Source of the DNA: Rhodothalassium salexigens DSM 2132
Lineage (GTDB): Bacteria; Pseudomonadota; Alphaproteobacteria; Sphingomonadales; Rhodothalassiaceae
Assembly (NCBI RefSeq): GCF_004341375.1
Contig: NZ_SLXO01000001.1
Coordinates: forward strand, 62,001-126,000
Direction of reading: 5' to 3'
DNA: 64,000 nt
Part shown: one piece after another, positions 57,647 to 64,000 of the stretch
How positions within the stretch are numbered: position 1 is the stretch's first letter
Layout: each line of letters starts with the position of its first letter
Translations under genes and position numbers: made by a program
The notes under the pieces: generated by a model
What the model was told of the DNA's origin: nothing
What the model saw: the letters and a program-made list of their open reading frames with translations, nothing else
Databases searched by the model: none

Positions 57647-57686
57647 TTTCGTCCCTGCATTGCTCTCGGTTGAAAAGCAATCTCAG

Positions 57687-57702
57687 GATAAAGTCGTTTA
57701 TC
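57687..57702. promoter_or_regulatory. Inverted repeat GATAAA-GTCG-TTTATC
   Basis: The perfect 6-bp arms with a 4-base centre lie in the 228-base divergent spacer between the Fnr/FixK-like gene and the response regulator gene, about 41-56 bases upstream of the former. It is a candidate site for the response regulator or for autoregulation. The spacer as a whole is AT-richer than its surroundings. Confidence 0.4.
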
Positions 57703-57874
57703 GCTGCGATTATGGTGGCGATGTTCGTTTATGGTGTATAAAATATGAACGAGGTGGTCTGCGCGCACACAGGGCGGGCACAAGGGACGGCCGGTGGCGA
57801 GGATTGCCGGTGGCAAGGTCGGCCATCCGCCGGACACGGCGATCAGCCGCTGCCAACGGTCGGAGGCAGGGATC

Positions 57875-58651
57875 ATGGCGGCCAACCGCGCACAGCGCAT
57901 CCTGGTGGTCGATGACGACGATCGGCTTTGTCGGCTGATCGCCGACTATCTGGGCGACGAGGGCTATCGGGTGGACGTGGCCCGCGACGCCGCCGCCATG
58001 TGGCAGGCCTTGGACGAGGCCGATTACCACCTGATCACCCTCGACCTGGCGCTGCCGGACGAAGATGGCCTATCGGTGGCGCGCGAGCTGGGCCGCCGGG
58101 CGCAAACGCCGATCATCATCGTCAGCGGCAAGGGCGATGTGGTCGATCGGGTCGCGGGGCTTGAGGTGGGCGCCGACGACTATATCGCCAAGCCGTTTCA
58201 CATGCGCGAGATCCTGGCCCGCATCCGCGCGGTGCTACGGCGCAGCGCGCCGACGTCCGCCCCCGATGGCCCGGCCGAGGTCGAAGCGCCGGCGCGCGGG
58301 CGGCGGTTGCGGTTCGACCAGTGGGAGTTGGACCTGGATCTGCACGAGCTACAGGCCGCCGATGGCTTGCAAGTGGGCTTGACGGCGATCGAGTACGACC
58401 TGTTGCTGGCGTTTCTCAACCGTCCGCAGCGGGTGCTCACCCGCGACCAGTTGATGGATCTGACCCGCGGGGCGACCTGGGAGCCCTATGACCGGACCAT
58501 CGACAGCCTGGTGGCCCGGCTGCGTAAGAAGCTGTCGGCCAAGAGTGCCGCACACGACCTGATCCGCACGGTTCGCGGCACCGGCTATGTCTTCAATGGC
58601 CTGGTCCAGCGGATCGGCCGCCCGGTCGAACCGTCTGCAGGACGTCCCTGA
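57875..58651 (+). CDS. OmpR-family response regulator
   Basis: The 258-residue protein has a receiver domain (residues 8-120; acidic pocket Asp13-15, phosphoacceptor Asp57 in LDLALPDEDG, Lys106 in DDYIAKPFH) and a C-terminal winged helix (about 150-245, GLTAIEYDLLLAFLNRPQRVLTRDQL and RTVRGTGYVFN). ATG 57875 is chosen because GGAGGCAGGG precedes it. No codirectional kinase gene follows; the convergent hybrid kinase gene overlaps its 3' end by 59 bases. It is divergent from the Fnr/FixK-like gene. Partner and target are unknown. Confidence 0.93.
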   Translation: MAANRAQRILVVDDDDRLCRLIADYLGDEGYRVDVARDAAAMWQALDEADYHLITLDLALPDEDGLSVARELGRRAQTPIIIVSGKGDVVDRVAGLEVGADDYIAKPFHMREILARIRAVLRRSAPTSAPDGPAEVEAPARGRRLRFDQWELDLDLHELQAADGLQVGLTAIEYDLLLAFLNRPQRVLTRDQLMDLTRGATWEPYDRTIDSLVARLRKKLSAKSAAHDLIRTVRGTGYVFNGLVQRIGRPVEPSAGRP

Positions 58652-61064
58652 CCGCGGCATCCAGATCGGCCCGGCTGAACGGCTTGAGCAGGATCGGAAA
58701 GGGCCGGGCGAGGGGGTTGGCGGCCTCGGCGGTCGGGCTTTCGCCGCCGGTATCGGCGGCCGGGCTCAGGTCCGGCGGGGCATAGCCGGAGATCAGCAGA
58801 ACACCCAGCGTCGGCAGCATGGCCCGCGCCTTGTTGGCCAGGGCCACGCCGCCCATGCCGCCGGGCATGACCACATCGGTGACCAGCACATCGGGTTGCG
58901 GTGGGTCGGCGAGGCGCTCCAGCGCCTCGGCGGCATTGGCGGCCTCGCACACCGCGAAGCCCAGATCTTCCAGTTGCGCGGACGTGATGCGCCGCACCCG
59001 GTCGTCGTCTTCGACCAGGAGGACGCGTTCGCTGCCGCCTTGCGGGCCGAGGGCCGCCCGGTCGTCGTCGGCCGTGGGCAGTCTGTCGTGTCGGGGCAAC
59101 AGGATGTCGACGCTGGTGCCGACGCCCGGCGTGCTGGCGATCCGCACATAGCCGCCCGATTGGCGGGCGAAGCCGTAGATGCTGCTGAGCCCGAGCCCGG
59201 TGCCGGCGCCTTCGCGCTTGGTGGTAAAGAACGGCTCGAAGGCGCGGGCCTTGATTTCGGGCGTCATGCCGACGCCGGTGTCGCTGACCCGCAGGCGCAC
59301 CAAGCCCGGGGTCGATGACGGCCTCGCAGCGCCGGTCCGGCCCGGACCGCGCCCCGCGCCCTGGCTCTGGCCCTGATCCGGACCTTGGCCCTTGCCCTGG
59401 CCCATGTCCTGGCCCGTGCCCGGATCCTGGCCGCCATCGTCATTGCTCGGCTCGACCGATGTGGACACGGTCAGCGTGCCACCGTCGGGCATGGCGTCGC
59501 GGGCATTGATCGCCAGGTTGATCAGCGCGTTGCGCACCTGCGCGGGGTCTGCCTTGGTCCATGGCGGCACCGCCGACAGAACCGTCTCGACGGTGATCGC
59601 CTCGCCAAGCGTGCGCGACAGAAAATCCGACAGGGTGGCCACCAGGGTGTTCAGGTTGACCAATTCCGGGCGCAGCGATTGGCGTCGGCCGAAAGCCAGC
59701 AGATTGCGGGTCAGCTTGCCGCCCAGGTCGGCCGCTTCCCGGGCATCGGCGACGCGCCGGGCGAGCCGCGCGTCGAGATCGAGCCGCTCGGACAAAAACT
59801 CCAGATTGCCTTGGATGACGGTCAACAGATTGTTGAAATCGTGGGCGATGCCGCTGGTCAACTCGCCGATCGCTTCCATCTTGCGGGCCTGTTCGCTGTC
59901 GGCCTCCTGGGCCCAGCGTTGGGTGATGTCCAGGCCGGAAAAGACGTAATAATTGTCGACCGCGTCGGCGCCGTGCATGGGACTGACCGACCAGGCGAGC
60001 CGGATGCGCAGGCCGTCGCGGGTCAGCCAGACCGATTGGAAGCGCTGGACATAGCCGCCTTGGGCGTCGGGGTGGAAGGCTGCGGCCATGGTCGCGGCTT
60101 CGTCGGGCGGCAGCAGCAGGTCGGCCACGCGCCGGCCGCGCAGCGCGTCGAGGCGGTAACCGGTGAGCCGCTCGCAGGCCCGATTGGCGTGGACGATGCG
60201 CCCCGCCGCGTCGATCAACAGGATCAGCGCCTCGACCGTCTCCAGGATCGCCGCGTTCAGATCGGTTTCGTCGCGGAGCTTGCGCTCCGTCTCCACCTGA
60301 TCGGTGACGTCGCGTTGGATGCCGATGAAATGGGTCAGGGTGCCGCTCACGTCGCGGACCGGCGAGATCTGGAGCGCATTGATGAACACGCGGCCGTCCT
60401 TGCGCCGGTTTTCGACCCGGACGTCGGCGGTGCGCCCCGCGCGCACCGCGCTGCGGACGTCGTCCAGGGCCGCCTGGTCGCCCAGATCGGCTTGCAGGAA
60501 GCGCGGATTGCGCCCGATCATCTCATCGGCGGGATAGCCGGTGATGCGCGACAGGGCGGGGTTCGCATAAATGATCGGATTGTCCGGCAGGCGCGGGTCG
60601 GTGATCATGATGCCGGTATCGGTCGCCTCGACCGCCCGGGTCAGCAGTCGGACCGGCATATCGCTCAGCTCGTCGGTCGCGGCGGCGTCCATGGGGGCTG
60701 CCTCCCGCCTCGCTTGGGTCGGCCAGCGATACCAGGCGGCCGCGATCACCAATGCCGACGCGACGATGCGGTCGATGGCCAGGTTGCCGTCGCCATGCCA
60801 GACCGCGCCGCCCCACAACAGGGCCAGAACCAGCGCTGCGACCCACAACGGCACCGGCAGCGGACGCGGCCGCCCGCGCGGCACCGCCAGCACCGCCAGC
60901 AGATAGGGAAAGCCATTGGCCGCGTAGGCCGGCGGGCCCACCAGGTCGAGCGCGAAGGTGGCGAAGATGGTCGCCGTACAGACCGCCCAAAGCGACAGGT
61001 GCCGCCACCGCCCGACCCTGGTCTGGCGTGGCGGCTGGATCGGTCGATCCCGATCGTCGGTCAT
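58593..61064 (-). CDS. LOV/PAS hybrid sensor histidine kinase with C-terminal receiver
   Basis: This 823-residue kinase starts with about three to four membrane spans (24-115), then a LOV-like PAS domain (about 145-255), a second PAS domain (about 268-385), HisKA with His408 in GIAHDFNNLL, HATPase (NALINLAINARDAM; DTGVGM; GTGLGLSSIYGF) and a receiver with Asp730. The LOV-like domain has DNPIIYANPAL, GRNPRFLQ, ENRRKDGR, FINALQISP and FIGIQRDVT, so most flavin-binding residues are there, but the photoactive Cys is Pro187. A Gly/Gln-rich insert (about 540-585) lies in the HATPase domain between the N and G1 boxes. The 3' end overlaps the convergent response regulator gene. ATG 61064 follows GGGGGA. 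Confidence 0.94.
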   Translation of the reverse strand: MTDDRDRPIQPPRQTRVGRWRHLSLWAVCTATIFATFALDLVGPPAYAANGFPYLLAVLAVPRGRPRPLPVPLWVAALVLALLWGGAVWHGDGNLAIDRIVASALVIAAAWYRWPTQARREAAPMDAAATDELSDMPVRLLTRAVEATDTGIMITDPRLPDNPIIYANPALSRITGYPADEMIGRNPRFLQADLGDQAALDDVRSAVRAGRTADVRVENRRKDGRVFINALQISPVRDVSGTLTHFIGIQRDVTDQVETERKLRDETDLNAAILETVEALILLIDAAGRIVHANRACERLTGYRLDALRGRRVADLLLPPDEAATMAAAFHPDAQGGYVQRFQSVWLTRDGLRIRLAWSVSPMHGADAVDNYYVFSGLDITQRWAQEADSEQARKMEAIGELTSGIAHDFNNLLTVIQGNLEFLSERLDLDARLARRVADAREAADLGGKLTRNLLAFGRRQSLRPELVNLNTLVATLSDFLSRTLGEAITVETVLSAVPPWTKADPAQVRNALINLAINARDAMPDGGTLTVSTSVEPSNDDGGQDPGTGQDMGQGKGQGPDQGQSQGAGRGPGRTGAARPSSTPGLVRLRVSDTGVGMTPEIKARAFEPFFTTKREGAGTGLGLSSIYGFARQSGGYVRIASTPGVGTSVDILLPRHDRLPTADDDRAALGPQGGSERVLLVEDDDRVRRITSAQLEDLGFAVCEAANAAEALERLADPPQPDVLVTDVVMPGGMGGVALANKARAMLPTLGVLLISGYAPPDLSPAADTGGESPTAEAANPLARPFPILLKPFSRADLDAAVRDVLQTVRPGGRSAGPGH

Positions 61065-61247
61065 GGCTCAGATGTCCCCCATGCCGGCTGGCGCAACCAG
61101 CCAGCGCGCGGTGTACATGGCCACCTTGTCGGGGACGGTCGCTGCCAAACCAAGGGCGCGAAGCGTTCGGTGACACGCGAAACGCGTTGACCGGGGCCGG
61201 GTTCGCGCCGGCCGTTCCAGCCTTACGCCACAGGCTATGGCGGTTGA

Positions 61248-61261
61248 TTGACGGCCGTCAA
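61248..61261. promoter_or_regulatory. Fnr/FixK-type palindrome upstream of the phasin gene
   Basis: TTGACGGCCGTCAA is a perfect 14-bp palindrome with TTGAC half-sites. It is centred about 141 bases upstream of the phasin start. TTGAC half-sites occur also in the hsp20 box. Which gene it serves (phasin or the divergent kinase, 184 bases away) is not settled. Confidence 0.65.
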
Positions 61262-61336
61262 CAGGTGGCCGGTTTGGGCGCCTATGCTGGCGGGGCAAGT
61301 CTCGACCCGGGCGGTGGGCGTCCACCGCCGCCGGCG

Positions 61337-61372
61337 CGCCGCGAGATTCCAAAACGCCGCGAGATTCCAAAA
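61337..61372. repeat. Perfect tandem duplication of 18 bp in the phasin leader
   Basis: CGCCGCGAGATTCCAAAA occurs twice, directly adjacent (61337-61354, 61355-61372), ending 23 bases before the phasin start codon. It could be a recent duplication or a pair of operator sites, e.g. for a PhaR-type regulator. Confidence 0.85.
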
Positions 61373-61395
61373 CCAAGACCAAAGGACGGACCTCG

Positions 61396-61824
61396 ATGCC
61401 ACAAGCAAAGACGAGCGCCACTGCCGAGAATAAGAAGACCGCCCCCGGTATGCCCGACATGTCGACCATGTTCGACAACAGTGCCATGCTGGAGATGGGC
61501 ACCAGCCAGATGCGCACGATGACCGCGATGAACGGTAAATTGCTGTCAGGCTGGGTGAGCATCCAAGAGGAATTGGCCGAATTCGCTCGCCAGCGGCTGC
61601 AAAAGGACATGGACTTCCAGCACGCGTTGGAGACCTGCGCGTCTCCGGGCGATGCGTTCCAACTATATTCGTCGTTCATGCAGAATGCCATGCGCGAGTA
61701 TTGGGACGAAGCCACGAAGGTGGTCAGTCTGGCCGCACGCAACGGCTTCGACAGCTATGGCGCGGCCACCAGACCGGCGGGCAAGCCGAACGGCAAACCG
61801 GCCGAGCCGAAAGCCGCCGAGTAG
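61396..61824 (+). CDS. Phasin-family protein
   Basis: The 142-residue amphipathic helical protein matches the phasin family that coats polyhydroxyalkanoate granules. MLEMGTSQMRTMTAMNGKLLSGWVSIQEELAEFARQRLQKDMDFQHALETCASPGDAFQLYSSFMQNAMREYWDEATKVVSLAARNGF is the typical core. The tail is Lys/Pro/Ala-rich. ATG 61396 follows AAGGACGG. It is monocistronic; an MarR gene converges 16 bases away. It shows that the organism probably makes polyhydroxyalkanoate, though the synthase is not in the window. Confidence 0.9.
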   Translation: MPQAKTSATAENKKTAPGMPDMSTMFDNSAMLEMGTSQMRTMTAMNGKLLSGWVSIQEELAEFARQRLQKDMDFQHALETCASPGDAFQLYSSFMQNAMREYWDEATKVVSLAARNGFDSYGAATRPAGKPNGKPAEPKAAE

Positions 61825-61840
61825 CTGGCCACGACCGGGA

Positions 61841-62503
61841 TCACGCCCCACCGCGCGTCGGCTTGGTGGCGATCGCCAGATCGCCGGTCGGCGGCGGCGC
61901 GGCCCGCTTAGCGGCCTCGGGATCGGCTTCGGGACCGGCACCGGCCTCCGGGCCGGCCGCGCTCATGGTCTTGGCGGCGGTCTGGTTGGTGGCGGCTTCG
62001 TTGGCGGTGGCCTCTGGAGCACCGGTCTCTGGACCACCGGTCTCTGGGGCGCCGGTCGGCGAGATCCCAGGCGGCGCGGCCTGCAAGGCAGTGATCATCC
62101 GCTGCATGTGACCGATCAGAGCCGCCCGCTGCGGCTCATCCAAATCGCCCAATGCCGTGCGGTTGACCGCCTCAGCCGCGCCGAGCGCGGCGGTTTCAAG
62201 CGCTTTCGCGCGCGGCGTCAGGCGAACCCGTTGCACCCGCGCGTCGGCCTCGTCCCTGGTGCGGACGATCAAGCCGTCGCGCTCCATGCGCGACAGCGTG
62301 TTGGCCATGGTCGCCTGCTCGATGTCCAGGCGCTCGACCAATTGGCGCTGGGTCAGCCCCTCTTCGCGCCACAGTTCCAGCAGCACCGGAAACGTGCCGG
62401 GGCTGAGCCCCAAGGGCTTGATCCGGGCGTGCAGATGGCGCGCAAACAGCCGCGCCAGATGGTTGGCGAGATACCCCGCCGAGCGATCTTTTTCAAACTC
62501 CAT
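61841..62503 (-). CDS. MarR-family transcriptional regulator with long low-complexity tail
   Basis: The 220-residue protein has a MarR winged helix: GTFPVLLELWREEGLTQRQLVERLDIEQATMANTLSRMERDGLIVRTRDEADARVQRVRLTPRAKAL (about 36-105), flanked by dimerisation helices. The last 70 residues are Ala/Pro/Thr/Gly-rich and include the repeat GAPE-TGGPE-TGAPE, which comes from a 15-bp tandem repeat (62012-62056). Normal MarR proteins have 140-160 residues, so the tail is unusual. ATG 62503 is 14 bases from a perfect palindrome; a divergent envelope gene begins at 62585. It is likely to repress itself and that gene. Confidence 0.92.
   Translation of the reverse strand: MEFEKDRSAGYLANHLARLFARHLHARIKPLGLSPGTFPVLLELWREEGLTQRQLVERLDIEQATMANTLSRMERDGLIVRTRDEADARVQRVRLTPRAKALETAALGAAEAVNRTALGDLDEPQRAALIGHMQRMITALQAAPPGISPTGAPETGGPETGAPEATANEAATNQTAAKTMSAAGPEAGAGPEADPEAAKRAAPPPTGDLAIATKPTRGGA
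62012..62056. repeat. In-frame 15-bp tandem repeat in the MarR tail
   Basis: CTCTGGAGCACCGGT, CTCTGGACCACCGGT and CTCTGGGGCGCCGGT are adjacent (62012, 62027, 62042). They lie in frame in the MarR gene and encode a TG(A/G)PE repeat. Confidence 0.85.
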
Positions 62504-62516
62504 GGTCCCATTCCAG

Positions 62517-62540
62517 CATTGAATAGCGAGCTATTCAATG
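62517..62540. promoter_or_regulatory. MarR operator 1: perfect palindrome with 11-bp arms
   Basis: CATTGAATAGC, GA, GCTATTCAATG is a perfect 24-bp inverted repeat. It begins 14 bases upstream of the MarR start and is in the 81-base divergent spacer, so it can control both genes. Confidence 0.88.
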
Positions 62541-62543
62541 ATA

Positions 62544-62557
62544 TATAGCTTGCTATA
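62544..62557. promoter_or_regulatory. MarR operator 2: TATAGC-TT-GCTATA
   Basis: This 14-bp perfect palindrome shares the core ATAGC-N2-GCTAT with operator 1. The centres (62528.5 and 62550.5) are 22 bp apart, close to two helical turns, so two dimers could bind on the same face. It lies 27 bases before the start codon at 62585. Confidence 0.8.
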
Positions 62558-62584
62558 GAAATGTCACGACACGGAGGATCAACG

Positions 62585-63043
62585 ATGCTCAAGACACTCC
62601 ACGCGGTCGCCGGTGCGTTGGCGCTGGCGACCATCTGCACCTTCTGGGGCGCGACCGCGATCACCGAGGCGGCCGGGGCGACGGCGGCGGTGGTGATGGT
62701 CAAGACCTGGATACCCTGGGGCTTTTTCGTGCTGATCCCGGCGCTCATGGTGGCCGGCGGGTCGGGGTTCCGGCTCGGCCAGGGCTGGCGCGCCGGGCTC
62801 GTCGAGGCCAAGCGCCGGCGCATGCCGATCATCGCCATCAACGGCCTGGTGATCCTGGTGCCGTCGGCGCTGATCCTGTCGATCCGCGCCCAGGCCGGCC
62901 AGTTCGACACGCTGTTCTATGCCGTTCAGGGGGTCGAGTTGCTGGCCGGTGCGGCCAACATCGTGCTGTTGGGCATGAACATGCGCGACGGCCTGCGCCT
63001 GCGCCGGCGCGACGCCGTGCTGGCGCAAGCGGGGAGGGGCTGA
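62585..63043 (+). CDS. Integral membrane protein of unknown function, 152 aa
   Basis: The protein has four predicted spans: LHAVAGALALATICTFWGATAITE, TWIPWGFFVLIPALMVAGGSG, MPIIAINGLVILVPSALILSI and FYAVQGVELLAGAANIVLLGMNM. A basic loop (GWRAGLVEAKRRR) lies between spans 2 and 3. No named family is certain, although similar four-span proteins are found behind MarR genes in Proteobacteria. GGAGG precedes ATG 62585. The MarR operators cover its promoter; the next gene begins 2 bases after its stop. A redox, transport or resistance role is possible but unproven. Confidence 0.8.
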   Translation: MLKTLHAVAGALALATICTFWGATAITEAAGATAAVVMVKTWIPWGFFVLIPALMVAGGSGFRLGQGWRAGLVEAKRRRMPIIAINGLVILVPSALILSIRAQAGQFDTLFYAVQGVELLAGAANIVLLGMNMRDGLRLRRRDAVLAQAGRG

Positions 63044-63045
63044 CC

Positions 63046-63498
63046 ATGACCCAGACAATGGAACGCGCGCCCCGCTCTCGGGGCTTGGCACGGGTCTTGG
63101 CGCTGGCCTCGGCCACGGTCTTTACGGGCTTTCTGGCTGGCTGCGGCGCGCCGCACCTGCACACGGTGCGCGAGGCCAAGGCGGAGTTGGTGGGCCAGGA
63201 TGTGGCCGTGCTCGAACAGTGCATCGGCGAGCCGTTGCTGGCCGATTGGACCCAGGGCGGCGGCGTGCGCTACGCCTATTCCTCGGCCCAGATGCGCGAC
63301 GATGGCGGCCTGTTGCTGTCCGAGCCGGTGCCCGACGAAGCCGACCGCGAGCGCGCCTGCGTGTTCACGGTCCATGTGGACGGCGACGGCCGGATCACCG
63401 CGGTGCGCTCGAAAAACCACGCCGGCTGGGGCTTCGGCAGCATCAAGGCGTGCTCGCGCCTGGTCCGCGAGTGCGTCGAGGACGACGACCTCTATTGA
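63046..63498 (+). CDS. Small lipoprotein of unknown function
   Basis: The 150-residue product has a lipoprotein signal (GLARVLALASATVFTGFLAGCGAP, lipobox LAGC with Cys33). The mature domain begins HLHTVREAKAELVGQDVAVLEQCIGEPLLADWTQGG and has a Gly/Tyr/Ala-rich middle and four further cysteines (QCIGEP, ACVFTV, KACSRL, ECVED) that could form disulfides. SmpA/BamE-like proteins share this kind of start, but the match is weak. It is cotranscribed with the four-span protein, 2 bases after it. A terminator follows at 63542. Confidence 0.75.
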   Translation: MTQTMERAPRSRGLARVLALASATVFTGFLAGCGAPHLHTVREAKAELVGQDVAVLEQCIGEPLLADWTQGGGVRYAYSSAQMRDDGGLLLSEPVPDEADRERACVFTVHVDGDGRITAVRSKNHAGWGFGSIKACSRLVRECVEDDDLY

Positions 63499-63541
63499 GC
63501 CGCGGCGCCTTGGCGCCGGCTATTGCGGCCACGGTCAAACA

Positions 63542-63577
63542 AACGGGGGCGGCACCGGGTGCCGCCCCCTCGTTTTG
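63542..63577. terminator. Bidirectional terminator between convergent genes
   Basis: GGGGGCGGCAC and GTGCCGCCCCC form a stem of about 11 bp around a short loop, flanked by AAAC on the left and TCGTTTT on the right. It serves the lipoprotein gene on the plus strand and probably the convergent partial gene on the minus strand. Confidence 0.8.
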
Positions 63578-63602
63578 GTGGTGAACCGCTGGTCGCGCGG
63601 CG

Positions 63603-64000
63603 TCAGGCGCCGGCCACCGCCCAGGTTTCGTTGGCGTGCTTGAGCAGGTCGGGCTCGGTCTTGCAGCGCTTGATGAAGTCGGCGACCTCGGGGCTGCGCC
63701 AGCCGCGCTTGTAGGACTCCCAGGCTTCCAGGATCGTCTGCCGGCGCAGGTCGCCCGGCGCGAAGGGCAGGGCGTTCAACAGCTTGGCGCGGCCGTTGGG
63801 GACGATCAGCATCATCGCCTGGGGGCTGTCCAGGCGTTGCTGGATTTCCGATTCGATATCCCAGGGGTAGATCGACAGCCGCGTGGTGTCCTGGCCATGG
63901 ACGCGCGCTCGCGCTTCGAGGGCTTCGACCGTGCGCTGCCAGTCGTCGGCGTCGGGTGCCATATTGGCCCAGTCGAACGCCGCCCGGCCGATGCGCATCA
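63603..64000 (-). CDS. Hypothetical protein, C-terminal part (partial)
   Basis: About 132 residues are visible up to the right edge. An ATG at 63998 might be the start, but the frame is still open at the border, so an internal methionine is as likely. The sequence is soluble with helices (DDWQRTVEALEARARVHGQ, LRRQTILEAWESYKRGW, EVADFIKRCKTEPDLLKHANE) and a short beta segment (AMMLIVPNGRAKLLN). No family is recognised. Confidence 0.65.
   Translation of the reverse strand, partial: MRIGRAAFDWANMAPDADDWQRTVEALEARARVHGQDTTRLSIYPWDIESEIQQRLDSPQAMMLIVPNGRAKLLNALPFAPGDLRRQTILEAWESYKRGWRSPEVADFIKRCKTEPDLLKHANETWAVAGA

Larger units (their letters stand above)
61065..61395. other. 331-base divergent spacer between the hybrid kinase and phasin genes
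   Basis: It holds the Fnr/FixK-type palindrome at 61248-61261, a two-copy 18-bp tandem repeat at 61337-61372, and the phasin ribosome site AAGGACGG. No gene is seen in it. Confidence 0.6.

Noticed and set aside
57711-57755. Possible inverted repeat around GTTCGTTTAT...ATATGAACGA between the Fnr/FixK-like and response regulator genes
   Set aside because: The arms do not match well enough; only the GATAAA/TTTATC repeat nearby was kept.

Overview
The window is GC-rich, densely coded DNA from an alphaproteobacterial chromosome. The gene content points to a Rhodospirillales-like, microaerobic, polyhydroxyalkanoate-associated bacterium: a split MetH with a SahR-type regulator, DUF2336 and PAS_5-type proteins, a full ccoNOQP-ccoGHIS set, a phasin, and an Fnr/FixK-type regulator. 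No rRNA, tRNA, CRISPR array, insertion sequence or phage gene was found. The genus cannot be named from the sequence alone.

Layout. 1-9.8 kb: the N-terminal part of an indolepyruvate ferredoxin oxidoreductase behind a palindromic operator, msrA, an F420-hydrogenase-beta/BciB-like reductase, a multi-membrane-span chemotaxis receptor with a small coupled membrane protein, a PAS protein and an exported D-aminoacylase-like amidohydrolase. 10-16 kb (minus strand): sahR-metF-metH(N)-metH(C), a methionine-cycle unit behind a perfect 24-bp palindrome. 16.3-25 kb (plus): DjlA-like protein, EamA exporter and amidase, then a PQQ-type dehydrogenase/cytochrome c/TonB-receptor unit and a lipoprotein. 25-29.9 kb: tandem glycine riboswitch and gcvT-gcvH-gcvPA-gcvPB, closed by a terminator. 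30-40.7 kb: DUF2336 protein, acyl-CoA synthetase, a likely small RNA, prfC, a GST, queC-queE and a dicarboxylate/glutamate-type symporter. 41-49.7 kb: cbb3 oxidase (ccoNOQP) and its maturation genes (ccoGHIS) behind a perfect Fnr-type box. 49.7-55.1 kb: two small paralogous proteins of unknown function divergent from a LysR regulator, an exported M14 peptidase and a YqhA-like membrane protein. 55.5-64 kb: a small unknown protein, Hsp20, an Fnr/FixK-type regulator, a response regulator, a LOV-like hybrid kinase, a phasin, a MarR regulator with double operators, two envelope proteins and a partial gene.

How the genes work together. Four Fnr/FixK-type boxes (TTGAY-N4-RTCAA) lie in intergenic DNA upstream of ccoN, the small unknown gene at 55.57 kb, hsp20 and the phasin gene. 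The Fnr/FixK-like gene lies next to hsp20, so a local low-oxygen regulon joining respiration, protein protection and storage granules is likely. The methionine cycle is probably controlled by S-adenosylhomocysteine through SahR, and glycine cleavage by a glycine riboswitch. The most novel-looking items are the pair of small beta-type proteins at 49.69-50.23 kb, the Fnr-linked small protein, the minus-strand small-RNA candidate at 33.4 kb, the LOV-like kinase with proline in place of the photoactive cysteine, and the two spaced operators of the MarR regulator.
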